Notes: a model not told the origin generated them from the sequence alone. A stretch of 19,030 nucleotides of DNA from JBECKR01 sp040235415 (GCA_040235415.1 JBECKR010000380.1:1-19030); one strand, 5' to 3'; shown: positions 1-7,624, counted from the stretch's first letter. Made by a program: numbers and translations.

Positions 1-110
1 TGACCGTTCGCGACCTGGTCGTTGTCGGTGATCAGCGAGTAGTCGGTGATCGCACATCCGACGCCCATCGCGAGCACCAGGCAAAAGCCGAGATAGAACA
101 GTTTCCGCAT
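1..110 (-). CDS. N-terminus of a secreted lipoprotein (partial)
   Basis: Only the first 36 codons lie in the window; the gene continues past the left edge. The reading starts MRKLFYLGFCLVLAMGVGC, which is a short basic N-terminus, a hydrophobic core and a lipobox-like end (GVGC) with Cys19 as the candidate lipidated residue. The mature part begins AITDYSLITDND. A clear Shine-Dalgarno (AAGGAG, 7 nt before the ATG) supports the start. The family cannot be named from this fragment. It would be exported and anchored in a membrane by lipid on Cys19. It lies downstream of, and in the same direction as, the rluA operon, but the terminator at 297-329 separates the two, so it probably has its own promoter, which I could not identify. 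Confidence 0.7.
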   Translation of the reverse strand, partial: MRKLFYLGFCLVLAMGVGCAITDYSLITDNDQVANG

Positions 111-296
111 GCTTTGGCTCCTTTTCCCCTGCTTTGCTTCGTTTATCGTGGCGGAGCGCTCGAATCCTGCATTCGATCCCCCCCGACCGGCTCCGACGTC
201 CCCCGGCGTCCGCGCCTCACGTCGTCCGCCTTCGAGCCCCCGAGACCGGTGGCCACGAATGCGGGTCATATACGGCGACACTCGGGGGGGTGCAGC

Positions 297-329
297 AAAA
301 AAAAAATCCGGAATCCGGGCCGACTCCGG
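297..329 (-). terminator. Intrinsic terminator of the murA-rluA operon
   Basis: Read on the minus strand, an 8-bp stem (CCGGAGTC with GATTCCGG, one G-U pair) encloses the loop GGCCCG and is followed by one A and ten T (ten A at 297-306 on the plus strand). It lies about 30 nt after the rluA stop codon. It is the textbook form of a rho-independent terminator and marks the end of the six-gene transcript. Confidence 0.85.
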
Positions 330-360
330 TTTGAAGGGCATCCCGTGACGGTATTGTAAT

Positions 361-1284
361 CTAGTCGCGGCCTTCGAGACGCCGGCGGAAGTCCGCCGGA
401 AGCGGCGAGGCGACGTCGATCGCCGCGCCCCCGTCCGCGAGCGCGATTCGCGCGCAGTGCAACAGGTGCCGCCGCGGCCCGCCCTCCGCGATCCGGACGT
501 CGCGAACGCCGCTCACGAGGTCGAGGTAGTCGCGGTCCGGCCGCCCGTAGAGGATGTCGCCGAGCACCGCGTGGCCCAGCGCCGCGAGATGCACCCGGAT
601 CTGATGCCGTCGGCCGGTTCGAGGACGGACGCGCAGCAACGTCGCCCCGCGCAGCCGGCGCTCCACCCGCCACTCGGTGCGCGCGGCTCTCCCTTCGCCC
701 GCCGCGAGCCGGACGTGGACGGCGGAGCGTACATCGGGACCGATCGGCAGTTCGACGATCCCCTCGTCGGCCTCGACGACCCCACGCACGATCGCGAGGT
801 ACTCCTTCTCGACGCGGCGGCGCTCGAAGGCGAGCGACAGCCGCCGCGCGGTCGCGGCATCCTCGGCGAGGAGGAGCACGCCGGAGGTCTCGCGATCGAG
901 GCGATGGGCGAGCCTCAGGGACTCCCGCCCGGTCTGGCGCCGCACGAGGCGCACCAAGCTGTTCTCGCGCACGCGGTTCACGGGGTGGACCGGGATCCCC
1001 GCCGGCTTGTCGACCGCGATCCAGCCCGGGCCGCGGGCCAGAACGGCGACGGCGATGTCGAGCGGCGCTTCGTCGATCGGCGGGAACCCGATCGAGACCT
1101 CGCCGCCGGCGACGACCGGGGTCGCCGGGCGCGCCCGCCCGCTCCAGGACAGCGTCACGCGCGGCACGACGGCTTGCTGGATCCTGCGGCGGGACAACGC
1201 CGGGATCCGCTCCGCGAGGAAGACGTCGAGCCGCTTACCGGCGTCCGCCGGCCCGACACGGTGGATCGTCGGGCGCTCACTCAT
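361..1284 (-). CDS. RluA-family 23S rRNA/tRNA pseudouridine synthase
   Basis: The 307-residue protein converts specific uridines in RNA to pseudouridine in the cytoplasm. Residues about 16-65 look like an S4 RNA-binding domain (GKRLDVFLAERI). The catalytic domain carries the family signature HRLDRETSG at 127-135, with Asp130 the expected nucleophile. Further family landmarks are AVDKPAGIPVHP near 90-101 and GRRHQIRVHLA in the C-terminal third. Length and domain order match RluA/C/D proteins; which site it modifies cannot be told from sequence. Its ATG overlaps the end of the Nudix gene by 8 nt, so translation is probably coupled. It is the last gene of the operon. Confidence 0.92.
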   Translation of the reverse strand: MSERPTIHRVGPADAGKRLDVFLAERIPALSRRRIQQAVVPRVTLSWSGRARPATPVVAGGEVSIGFPPIDEAPLDIAVAVLARGPGWIAVDKPAGIPVHPVNRVRENSLVRLVRRQTGRESLRLAHRLDRETSGVLLLAEDAATARRLSLAFERRRVEKEYLAIVRGVVEADEGIVELPIGPDVRSAVHVRLAAGEGRAARTEWRVERRLRGATLLRVRPRTGRRHQIRVHLAALGHAVLGDILYGRPDRDYLDLVSGVRDVRIAEGGPRRHLLHCARIALADGGAAIDVASPLPADFRRRLEGRD

Positions 1285-1702
1285 CGTCGCGGCGCGTCCC
1301 GAGCCGCCAATGCAGCGCGCGCACGATCGGTCCGTTCGCCGGCGGCATGGCGTCGACCGGCAGGTCTCCCGGCTCGCGCCAACCCCATTCGCGTCCCGCG
1401 TCGACGGCGACCTCGCCTTCGGGCTCGCGGACCACGAAGGCGTGCAGCCGCAGACGGCGGTCCGGGTAGTCGAACACCGCGGTCACGAGCGGCTCGATCG
1501 CGCCGCCGTGGAGCCCGGTCTCCTCGCGGAGCTCGCGACGGGCCGCATCCTCCGGCGCCTCTCCCGGCTCGAGCTTTCCGCCGGGAAACTCCCAGGTCCC
1601 GCCGAGGTGCGCGTGCGGCGCGCGGCGCGCGACGAGGATACGGCCGCGGCGCACGGCGACCGCGATCGCGATCGCCGTCCGCTCGGGCAGCCCTCCGTTC
1701 AC
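1277..1702 (-). CDS. MutT-type Nudix hydrolase (probable 8-oxo-dGTP diphosphatase)
   Basis: The 141-residue protein has a perfect Nudix box, G-x5-E-x7-REL-REETGL, at residues 42-64. ILVARR, GGTWEFPGGK and the C-terminal GWREPGDLP also resemble MutT proteins that remove oxidised nucleotides such as 8-oxo-dGTP. The start chosen is GTG at 1702, which shares GTGA with the stop codon of the upstream dehydrogenase gene, a typical translational-coupling overlap. The open frame extends much further upstream, but that part is antiparallel noise inside the dehydrogenase gene. MutT activity is inferred from size and motif; other Nudix substrates are possible. Confidence 0.85.
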   Translation of the reverse strand: MNGGLPERTAIAIAVAVRRGRILVARRAPHAHLGGTWEFPGGKLEPGEAPEDAARRELREETGLHGGAIEPLVTAVFDYPDRRLRLHAFVVREPEGEVAVDAGREWGWREPGDLPVDAMPPANGPIVRALHWRLGTRRDDE

Positions 1703-2553
1703 TCGCCGTAGGTGTGGAAGCCGCGGCCGGTCTTGCGGCCGAGCCAACCGGCCTCGACGTACTTGCGCAGCAGCGGGCACGGGCGGTACTTCGGGTCGCC
1801 GAGCCCGCCGTGGAGCACCTCCAGGATCGCGAGGCAGGTATCGAGGCCGATGAAATCCGCGAGCGTCAGCGGCCCCATCGGGTGGTTCATGCCGAGCTTC
1901 ATGATGGTGTCGATCGCCGTCGGCGTCCCTACGCCCTCCTGCACGCAGAAGATCGCCTCGTTGATCATCGGCATGAGGACGCGGTTGCTGACGAACCCGG
2001 GGAAGTCGCTGCACTCGACGGCGGTCTTGCCGAGCTTGCCGGCGAGCGTCACCACCGTCGCGGTCGTCTCCTCCGAGGTCGCGAGCCCGCGGATGACCTC
2101 CACGAGCTTCATGACCGGAACCGGATTCATGAAGTGCATCCCGATGACCCGTTCGGGGCGCGCGGTCGCCGCCGCGATCCGGGTGATCGAGATCGACGAC
2201 GTGTTGCTCGCGAGGATGACCCCCTCGCGGCACAGACGGTCGAGCTCGGTGAACAGCGCGAGCTTGACCTCGAGATTCTCGACGACCGCCTCGACGACGA
2301 GATCGCAGTCCCCGAGGTCCTCGAGCCGCGTCGTCCCCCGGATGCGCGCGAGCGTCGCGTCCCGGTCCTCGGCGCTCATCCGCCCCTTGTCGACGCCGCG
2401 CTGCAGGTTCTTGCCGATCGTCGCGATCCCCTTGCGCACGAGGTCGTCGTCGAGGTCGCGCAGGACGACCTCGTGACCGGCCCCGGCGGCGACGTGCGCG
2501 ATGCCGTTGCCCATCTGTCCGGCGCCGACGACGCCGATTCGCTCGATCTCCAT
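1699..2553 (-). CDS. 3-hydroxybutyryl-CoA dehydrogenase
   Basis: The 284-residue enzyme would oxidise or form 3-hydroxyacyl-CoA with NAD(P). The N-terminal Rossmann motif GAGQMGNG is at residues 10-17. VVEAVVENLEVK (about 87-97), SNTSSISIT (116-124) and GMHFMNPVPVMKLVE with catalytic-type His140 are hallmarks of the HBD/PaaH family. DFPGFVSNRV and LGRKTGRGFHTYGE near the C-terminus also fit. The start at 2553 is preferred because AGGAG sits 8 nt upstream and the length matches the family. An alternative ATG at 2574 overlaps the thiolase stop as ATGA and would add seven residues. It directly follows the thiolase, the enzyme for the neighbouring step. No crotonase or acyl-CoA dehydrogenase is in the window. 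Confidence 0.92.
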   Translation of the reverse strand: MEIERIGVVGAGQMGNGIAHVAAGAGHEVVLRDLDDDLVRKGIATIGKNLQRGVDKGRMSAEDRDATLARIRGTTRLEDLGDCDLVVEAVVENLEVKLALFTELDRLCREGVILASNTSSISITRIAAATARPERVIGMHFMNPVPVMKLVEVIRGLATSEETTATVVTLAGKLGKTAVECSDFPGFVSNRVLMPMINEAIFCVQEGVGTPTAIDTIMKLGMNHPMGPLTLADFIGLDTCLAILEVLHGGLGDPKYRPCPLLRKYVEAGWLGRKTGRGFHTYGE

Positions 2554-2561
2554 GCCGGCCG

Positions 2562-2566
2562 CTCCT
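2562..2566 (-). promoter_or_regulatory. Ribosome binding site deciding the hydroxybutyryl-CoA dehydrogenase start
   Basis: AGGAG on the minus strand lies 8 nt before the ATG at 2553 and inside the gap after the thiolase stop. It favours this ATG over the one at 2574, which has no comparable site. Confidence 0.6.
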
Positions 2567-2573
2567 GTTTCCA

Positions 2574-3755
2574 TCAGGCGAGCTCGATCGCCATCGCGAC
2601 GGCGTTGCCGCCGCCGAGACACAGTGCCGCGATCCCGCGCCTCTTGCCGTCGTCCTCGAGCGCGTGCAGCAGCGTCGTCAGGATGCGTGCCCCGGACGCC
2701 CCGATCGGATGTCCGAGCGCGACGGCGCCGCCCCGGACGTTGTGCCGCGCGGCATCGATCTCGAGGACCCGCCCGAGCGCGCACTGCTGGACCGCGAACG
2801 CCTCGTTGAACTCGTAGTAGTCGACGTCGTCCGGCGACCACCCCGTCTTCTGCCACACCGCTCGCACGGCCTTCTCGGGCGCCATCATGACGAGCTCGGG
2901 GGCGAGGCCGCTCGACGCGTACGCCGCGATCCTGGCCCGGACCGGGAGCCCGAGCCGCTTTGCCGCGGACTCCGACGCCACGGCGACCGCCGCGGCGCCG
3001 TCGTTGACACCCGGGGCGTTGCCGGCCGTCACCGTACCGTCCTTCTTGAACGCGGGCTTGAGCTTCGCGAGCGCCTGAAGCGACGTGTCACGGCGGGGGC
3101 CCTCGTCGGTGTCGAACACCACCGCATCGCCCTTGCGCCGCGGGACGTCGACCGCGACGATCTCGCGGCGGAACTTGCCGGCGTCGATCGCCGCGACGGC
3201 GCGCTCGTGCGACAGGAGGGCCCAGCGGTCCTGATCCTCCCGGCCGACGCCGTAGCGCTCCGCCACGACCTCGCCGGTGCAGCCCATGTGGTAATCGTTG
3301 TAAACGTCCCACAGGCCGTCGTGGATCATGGAGTCGAGCATCTTGCGATGCCCCATGCGGAACCCCTCGCGGGCGCCGTCGACGAGGTACGGCGCGTTCG
3401 ACATCGACTCCATCCCGCCCGCGACCACGACCTCGGCGTCGCCGCACCGGATCGCCTGGGCCGCGAGCACGACCGCCTTCAGCCCGCTGCCGCACACCTT
3501 GTTCACCGTCATGGCGGGGACGCCGTCGGGAAGCCCCGCGAACAGCGCGGCCTGGCGCGCGGGGTTCTGCCCGAGCCCCGCGCCGACGACGTTGCCCATG
3601 ACGACCTCGTCGACCCGGTCGGGGGGGATCCCCGCACGCCGCGCGACCTCGCCGACCACGACGGCGCCGAGCCGCGTCGCGGAGATCGGGGCGAGCGTCC
3701 CGAGGAACTTGCCGATCGGCGTGCGGACCGCGCCGACGATCACCGGACTCTCCAT
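2574..3755 (-). CDS. Acetyl-CoA acetyltransferase (thiolase)
   Basis: The 393-residue thiolase condenses two acetyl-CoA or cleaves 3-ketoacyl-CoA. All catalytic landmarks are present: Cys88 in NKVCGSGLKA, the NEAFA motif, His349 in GHPIGASG and Cys379 in CLGGGNA. Length is normal for the family. The start MESPVIVGAVRTPIG is family-typical and has GGGAGG 10 nt upstream. The next gene, HBD, acts on the acetoacetyl-CoA this enzyme makes, so the pair could supply 3-hydroxybutyryl-CoA for polymer synthesis or fatty-acid turnover. No PHA synthase is nearby to decide between them. It begins 30 nt after the HIT gene and is probably cotranscribed with it. Confidence 0.94.
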   Translation of the reverse strand: MESPVIVGAVRTPIGKFLGTLAPISATRLGAVVVGEVARRAGIPPDRVDEVVMGNVVGAGLGQNPARQAALFAGLPDGVPAMTVNKVCGSGLKAVVLAAQAIRCGDAEVVVAGGMESMSNAPYLVDGAREGFRMGHRKMLDSMIHDGLWDVYNDYHMGCTGEVVAERYGVGREDQDRWALLSHERAVAAIDAGKFRREIVAVDVPRRKGDAVVFDTDEGPRRDTSLQALAKLKPAFKKDGTVTAGNAPGVNDGAAAVAVASESAAKRLGLPVRARIAAYASSGLAPELVMMAPEKAVRAVWQKTGWSPDDVDYYEFNEAFAVQQCALGRVLEIDAARHNVRGGAVALGHPIGASGARILTTLLHALEDDGKRRGIAALCLGGGNAVAMAIELA

Positions 3756-3785
3756 GGCTCTCGAACCTCCCCGCCGGGACGGCGG

Positions 3786-4130
3786 TCAACCCGGCGGCCA
3801 CGCCATGGCGCGGCCGCCGAGCAGGTGGACGTGGACGTGGAACACGGACTGGCCCGCCTGGGGGCCGCTGTTGATCACGACGCGATAGCCCGAGCCGTCG
3901 ATCCCCTCGCGCACCGCGAGGTCGCGGGCAATCATGATCATCCGGCCCAGCAGCGCGGCGTCGGCGTCGGCCGTCTCGCGCAACGACGGGATGTGCCGCC
4001 GCGGCACCAGCAGTACGTGGGTCGGCGCCTTGGGATCGATGTCGCGGAACGCGACGACCTCGTCGTCCTGGTGGACGACCTTCGCGGGAACCTCGCCCGC
4101 GACGATCCTGCAGAACAGGCAGTCGCTCAT
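3786..4130 (-). CDS. HIT-family nucleotide-binding hydrolase
   Basis: The 114-residue protein belongs to the histidine-triad superfamily (HINT branch), which hydrolyses phosphoramidates such as AMP-lysine. The triad HVHVH is at residues 98-102. CLFCRIVAGEVPAK at the N-terminus, the THVLLVPRRHI segment and GYRVVINSGPQAGQSV are diagnostic. Cys4 and Cys7 may help bind zinc, as in related proteins. Its ATG overlaps the murA stop codon as ATGA, so it is translationally coupled to murA. The physiological substrate is unknown for most bacterial HINT proteins. Confidence 0.93.
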   Translation of the reverse strand: MSDCLFCRIVAGEVPAKVVHQDDEVVAFRDIDPKAPTHVLLVPRRHIPSLRETADADAALLGRMIMIARDLAVREGIDGSGYRVVINSGPQAGQSVFHVHVHLLGGRAMAWPPG

Positions 4131-5380
4131 CGGATCCTCTCCACCGCCGCGCCGAGCGCGCCGAGTTTCCGCTCCATCGGCTCGTAGCCGCGGTCGAGGT
4201 GGTAGACGCGGTCGACCACCGTGATCCCGTCGGCCGCGAGTCCGGCCAGCACGAGGCAGGCCGACGCCCGGAGGTCGGTCGCCATGACCTGGGCGCCGGT
4301 CAGGGGCGTCGGCCCTTCGACGATCGCTCTCCCGCCGTCGACGTGGATCCGCGCGCCCATGCGCCGGAGCTCGGCGACGTGCATGAAGCGCTGCTCGAAG
4401 ATCGTCTCGTCGATCGTCGAGAGCCCGTCGGCGCGCGTCGCGAGCGCCATGAACTGCGCCTGCATGTCGGTCGGGAAGCCGGGGTACGGGTCGGTCCGGA
4501 GCTCGAACCCCGTCAGCCGTTCCGGACGTCCCACGACGACGCGGTCGTCGCCGACCTGGAGATCGACGCCGGCTCGGCGGAGGAGATCGAGCACCGCGCC
4601 GAGGTGCTCGGGCCGGCAGCGCTCGATCGCGATCCGGCGCCCGACGAGCGCGCCGGCGACGACGTAGGTCCCGGCCTCGATCCGGTCCGGGATCACGGCG
4701 TGCTCCGCCCCGCCGAGCTCCCGGGACCCCTCGATCGTGACGCGGGAGGTCCCGGCGCCGTCGATGCGCGCCCCCATCGCCGCGAGGAGCCGCCCGAGGT
4801 CTTCGACCTCCGGTTCGCGGGCACAGTTCTCGAGCACCGTCGTGCCCCGGGCGAGCGCCGCCGCCATCATCAGGTTCTCGGTCCCGGTGACCGTGGTCTT
4901 CGGGAACGCGAACCGCCCGCCGCGCAGGCGCTCGGCCGCCGCCTCGACGTAGCCGTGCTCGAGCCGGATCTCGGCGCCGAGCGCCTCGAGCCCCGCGAGG
5001 TGCAGGTCGATCGGCCGCTCGCCGATGGCGCAACCCCCGGGCAGCGACACTCGCGCTCGCCCGTACCGCGCGACGAGCGGTCCGAGCACCAGCACCGACG
5101 CGCGCATCGTCTTGACGAGATCGTAGGGCGCCTCGTGGGACGCGATCCGCTCGGCGGTGACGCAGACCTCGCCGGCGTCGCCCGGCGCGACCGCGGCGCC
5201 GAGCTGCTCGAGCACCCGCATCATGGTGCGGACGTCCCGGAGCGCCGGGACGTTCCGGAGCCGAACGGCGTCCGCGGTGAGGAGGCAGGCGGCGAGCTCC
5301 GGGAGGGCGGCGTTCTTCGCTCCGGCGATCGCGACCGAGCCCTCGAGCGGACGCCCTCCGGTGATCTTGAGCTTGTCCAT
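4127..5380 (-). CDS. murA: UDP-N-acetylglucosamine 1-carboxyvinyltransferase MurA
   Basis: The 417-residue enzyme catalyses the first committed step of peptidoglycan synthesis, moving enolpyruvate from PEP to UDP-GlcNAc in the cytoplasm. GAKNAALP (20-27, with Lys22) and LPGGCAIGERPIDLH match the active site. Cys117 corresponds to the fosfomycin-target Cys of E. coli MurA, so the Asp variant seen in naturally resistant species is absent. FPTDMQAQFMAL and TIFEQRFMHVAEL are further family signatures. Start MDKLKITGG is family-typical. No Shine-Dalgarno precedes the ATG, and an extended -10 box ends only 9 nt upstream, so the message may be leaderless. It heads a six-gene operon, divergent from serS. 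Confidence 0.96.
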   Translation of the reverse strand: MDKLKITGGRPLEGSVAIAGAKNAALPELAACLLTADAVRLRNVPALRDVRTMMRVLEQLGAAVAPGDAGEVCVTAERIASHEAPYDLVKTMRASVLVLGPLVARYGRARVSLPGGCAIGERPIDLHLAGLEALGAEIRLEHGYVEAAAERLRGGRFAFPKTTVTGTENLMMAAALARGTTVLENCAREPEVEDLGRLLAAMGARIDGAGTSRVTIEGSRELGGAEHAVIPDRIEAGTYVVAGALVGRRIAIERCRPEHLGAVLDLLRRAGVDLQVGDDRVVVGRPERLTGFELRTDPYPGFPTDMQAQFMALATRADGLSTIDETIFEQRFMHVAELRRMGARIHVDGGRAIVEGPTPLTGAQVMATDLRASACLVLAGLAADGITVVDRVYHLDRGYEPMERKLGALGAAVERIR

Positions 5381-5389
5381 CGACGGGCG

Positions 5390-5398
5390 ATGATACCA
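5390..5398 (-). promoter_or_regulatory. Candidate extended -10 promoter for the murA operon
   Basis: On the minus strand the sequence reads TGGTATCAT: a TG-type extended -10 with hexamer TATCAT in an otherwise very GC-rich gap. No good -35 is visible. Transcription would start about 3-4 nt before the murA ATG at 5380. Confidence 0.5.
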
Positions 5399-5420
5399 CC
5401 CCGCCCGCGCCCTTCGGCCC

Positions 5421-5429
5421 TGCTACAAT
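5421..5429 (+). promoter_or_regulatory. Candidate extended -10 promoter for serS
   Basis: The sequence is TGCTACAAT, an extended -10 (TG-N-TACAAT) 22 nt before the serS ATG. A start near 5436 would leave room for the GAGAGG ribosome site at 5440-5445. A recognisable -35 is missing, which is common for extended -10 promoters. It faces the murA promoter 22 bp away. Confidence 0.5.
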
Positions 5430-5451
5430 GCGCCGCCTCGAGAGGTTCGCG

Positions 5452-6729
5452 ATGCTCGATCTCGCTCGGCTCAGGGAACGTCCGGACGACGCCGCCGCGG
5501 CGCTGCGTCGCCGTGATGCGACCCTCGGCGTCACCGAGGTGCTCCGGCTCGACGAACGGCGGCGCGCCGTGCTCGTCGAGGTCGAGGCGCTCAAGAAGCG
5601 CCGCAACGAGAGCTCGCGCGAGATCGGTGCGATCGTCAAGTCGGGCCGCGACGCGGGACCGCTGCGTGAGGCGATGCGGCGCGTCGGCGAGGAGATCACC
5701 GCCTTGGAGCGCGAGCTCCAGGAGATCGAGCCCGCGCTCCGCGACGTCCTGCTGCGCTTGCCGAACTTTCCGGACGCGAGCGTCCCCGACGGCACCTCCG
5801 CCGACGATAATCCGGTCGTCCGGACCTGGCGCGAGCCGCGACGGTTCGATTTCGAGCCGAAGGCGCACTGGGACCTCGGCGCCGACCTCGGGATCCTCGA
5901 CTTCGAGCGCGCCGCGAAGCTCGCCGGCGCGCGATTCGCGCTCTACATGGGCGCCGGCGCGAGGATGGAGCGCGCGCTGATCCAGCTCATGCTCGACCTC
6001 CACACCGGCGAGCACGGCTACCTCGAGGTCATCCCGCCGTTCATGGTCAACGCCGACGCGCTGCGCGGAACCGGACAGCTCCCGAAGTTCGAGGACGACC
6101 TGTTCCGGGTCGAGCCCGGCGGCTACTACCTCGTGCCGACCGCGGAGGTGCCGCTCACGAACATCCCCGCCGGCGAGATCCTGGAGCCGGGCACGCTGCC
6201 GCTGACCTACGCGGCCTACACCCCGTGCTTCCGCAGCGAGGCGGGATCGTACGGCAAGGACGTCCGTGGCCTGATCCGCCTGCACCAATTCAACAAGGTC
6301 GAGCTCGTGCACGTCACGACTCCCGAGGCCTCGTTCGAGACCCTCGAGCGCCTGACCTCGCATGCCGAGGAGGTCCTTCGCAGGCTCGAGCTTCCGTACC
6401 GCGTCGTGAGCCTCTGCTCCGGCGACCTCGGCTTCTCGGCCGCCAAGACCTACGACCTCGAGGTTTGGCTCCCGGGCCAGGGCGCCTACCGCGAGATCTC
6501 GTCGTGCTCGAACTGCACCGACTTCCAGGCCCGCCGCGCCGGTATCCGGTTCCGACGCGAGACCGGCGCGAAGCCCGAGTTCGCGCACACGCTCAACGGC
6601 TCCGGGCTCGCGGTCGGGCGAACCCTGGTCGCGGTCCTCGAGAACTACCAGGAGGAGGACGGCAGCGTCGTCGTGCCCGAGGCGCTGCGCCCGTACATGG
6701 GTGGGCTCGATCGCCTGGTCCGGGGTTGA
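5452..6729 (+). CDS. serS: Seryl-tRNA synthetase
   Basis: The 425-residue class II synthetase charges tRNA-Ser in the cytoplasm. Residues 1-100 form the antiparallel coiled-coil arm that grips the long variable arm of tRNA-Ser. The catalytic domain shows the TAEVPL loop (230-235), motif 2 FRSEAGSYGKD (260-270) and motif 3 NGSGLAVGRTLVAVLENYQ (382-400). The start at 5452 (MLDLARLRE) is family-typical and has GAGAGG 6 nt upstream; an in-frame ATG at 5428 lies on the -10 box and is unlikely. Length is normal. Two serine tRNA genes lie within 1 kb downstream on the same strand. It converges with the hypothetical gene at 6759, with 29 bp between the stops and no clear terminator. Confidence 0.96.
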   Translation: MLDLARLRERPDDAAAALRRRDATLGVTEVLRLDERRRAVLVEVEALKKRRNESSREIGAIVKSGRDAGPLREAMRRVGEEITALERELQEIEPALRDVLLRLPNFPDASVPDGTSADDNPVVRTWREPRRFDFEPKAHWDLGADLGILDFERAAKLAGARFALYMGAGARMERALIQLMLDLHTGEHGYLEVIPPFMVNADALRGTGQLPKFEDDLFRVEPGGYYLVPTAEVPLTNIPAGEILEPGTLPLTYAAYTPCFRSEAGSYGKDVRGLIRLHQFNKVELVHVTTPEASFETLERLTSHAEEVLRRLELPYRVVSLCSGDLGFSAAKTYDLEVWLPGQGAYREISSCSNCTDFQARRAGIRFRRETGAKPEFAHTLNGSGLAVGRTLVAVLENYQEEDGSVVVPEALRPYMGGLDRLVRG

Positions 6730-6758
6730 GTCGCGGCCTCGCTACCGATATCCGTCGC

Positions 6759-7343
6759 CTAGCTCGCCAGCGTCTCGCAAAGCGCGAGCCCCTTGAGCGT
6801 CAGCCGGTACGACCGGGGAAAGCCGTTCGATCCGGCCCGGGCCAGGCGGAGGAGGGCGGTGCGCTCGAGGCGCTCCAAGACCGTCTCCGGCGCCTCGATC
6901 CCGACCGCCTCGCCGTCGATCTCGATGCGTCCGCCCCCCGGGGCCGTCGGCGGGTGGAACAGCAGCTTGTCGCCGACGTGCGCCTGTGCGCTCGCGGCGG
7001 CCTTCAGAACGAGACGCTCCGGAGATCGGAGCAGGTCCCACGCCGCCGTCCAGTCCGCCGCGAGCCTCTCGGCCTCGTCCCGGCCGGCCGGCGTCAACGC
7101 GTACGTGACGACCTCGCTCGCGGGCGCCCGGCTGGGAAACGTGTCGACCCGGCGCGTCGAGACCTGCGCGAGGTGACCGCTGCGGAGGAGGTCTTCGGCG
7201 GCACTCCCGATGTCGCCGACGAGAGGGATGATCAGCTCTCCGCTCGTCCGGCGGAACGCGATGAACCTGCCGTCGCGCTGTCGAGCCATGTAGAGCAGGA
7301 AGTGCTCGGTGTCGGGACTCGGGAACGTCGAGGTCAGCTGCAC
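6759..7343 (-). CDS. Hypothetical protein with two winged-helix-like segments
   Basis: I do not recognise this 194-residue protein. Two parts look like the end of a winged-helix DNA-binding domain: about residues 45-95, finishing in TYALTPAGRDEAERL, and about 150-193, finishing in SYRLTLKGLALCETL. The Y-x-LT-x-x-G pattern is common in PadR/MarR-like wings. A lysine- and glycine-containing linker lies between them. There is no signal peptide or membrane segment, so it should be cytoplasmic. The start is GTG at 7343 with GAGG 6 nt upstream; no in-frame ATG is nearby. It sits on the opposite strand between serS and the tRNA-Ser genes. A regulatory role is only a guess. Coding-like amino-acid composition favours this frame over the overlapping Arg-rich frame. 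Confidence 0.6.
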   Translation of the reverse strand: MQLTSTFPSPDTEHFLLYMARQRDGRFIAFRRTSGELIIPLVGDIGSAAEDLLRSGHLAQVSTRRVDTFPSRAPASEVVTYALTPAGRDEAERLAADWTAAWDLLRSPERLVLKAAASAQAHVGDKLLFHPPTAPGGGRIEIDGEAVGIEAPETVLERLERTALLRLARAGSNGFPRSYRLTLKGLALCETLAS

Positions 7344-7512
7344 GATGCACCTCGCCTTCGAGACGCCGGCCGTGATGGCACCGTCGCGGGCCCGGGGAAT
7401 GTAGGTCCGGTCCGGAAGAGAGGCTAGGGTATTTTTCGACTCGTGGTGGAACTATTTTTGCTTCGATGACGAGCGCGGCGGGGAGGGCGTCCGCGACGAG
7501 GGCCGGGTGATC

Positions 7513-7518
7513 GATAAT
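7513..7518 (+). promoter_or_regulatory. Possible -10 box of tRNA-Ser(TGA)
   Basis: GATAAT occurs 7 nt before the tRNA, in a GC-rich stretch. No convincing -35 lies 16-18 bp upstream. If used, transcription would begin almost at the tRNA 5' end. Confidence 0.3.
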
Positions 7519-7525
7519 GATCCGC

Positions 7526-7611
7526 GGAGGGGTGGCCGAGTGGTTGAAGGCACCTGTCTTGAAAACAGGAGAGCGCGAGCTCCGCGGGTTCGAATCCCGC
7601 CCCCTCCGCCA
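7526..7611 (+). tRNA. tRNA-Ser (anticodon TGA)
   Basis: A complete class II tRNA. The acceptor GGAGGGG pairs with CCCTCC-type bases at 7601-7607, followed by discriminator G and an encoded CCA. The anticodon stem CCTGT/ACAGG holds the loop CTTGAAA with anticodon TGA, reading UCA. A long variable arm and the T loop TTCGAAT are present. Serine identity also fits discriminator G. Confidence 0.96.
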
Positions 7612-7624
7612 ACCCGCGACGCCG

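Noticed and set aside
457..2817. 786-codon open frame on the plus strand opposite rluA, Nudix and dehydrogenase
   Set aside because: It is rich in Arg, Ala, Asp and Pro with no domain, and lies exactly antisense to three genes with clear motifs. Long antisense frames are expected at this GC content.
2664..4187. 507-codon plus-strand frame opposite thiolase and HIT genes
   Set aside because: Arg/Asp/His-rich shadow composition, no recognisable motif, antisense to intact thiolase.
3786..5795. 669-codon minus-strand frame that ends in the HIT protein
   Set aside because: Only the last 114 codons (from 4130) are the HIT protein; the rest is an out-of-frame reading of murA.
7428..7470. AT-rich patch with two TATTTTT runs before tRNA-Ser(TGA)
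   Set aside because: I looked for a hairpin or promoter and found neither a convincing stem nor correctly spaced boxes; its role is unclear.
7424..7612. Small minus-strand frame containing GAGFEPAE
   Set aside because: This is the familiar false translation of a tRNA-Ser gene on the wrong strand. The same applies to frames over tRNA-Gln (7799-8095) and tRNA-Glu (13033-13503).
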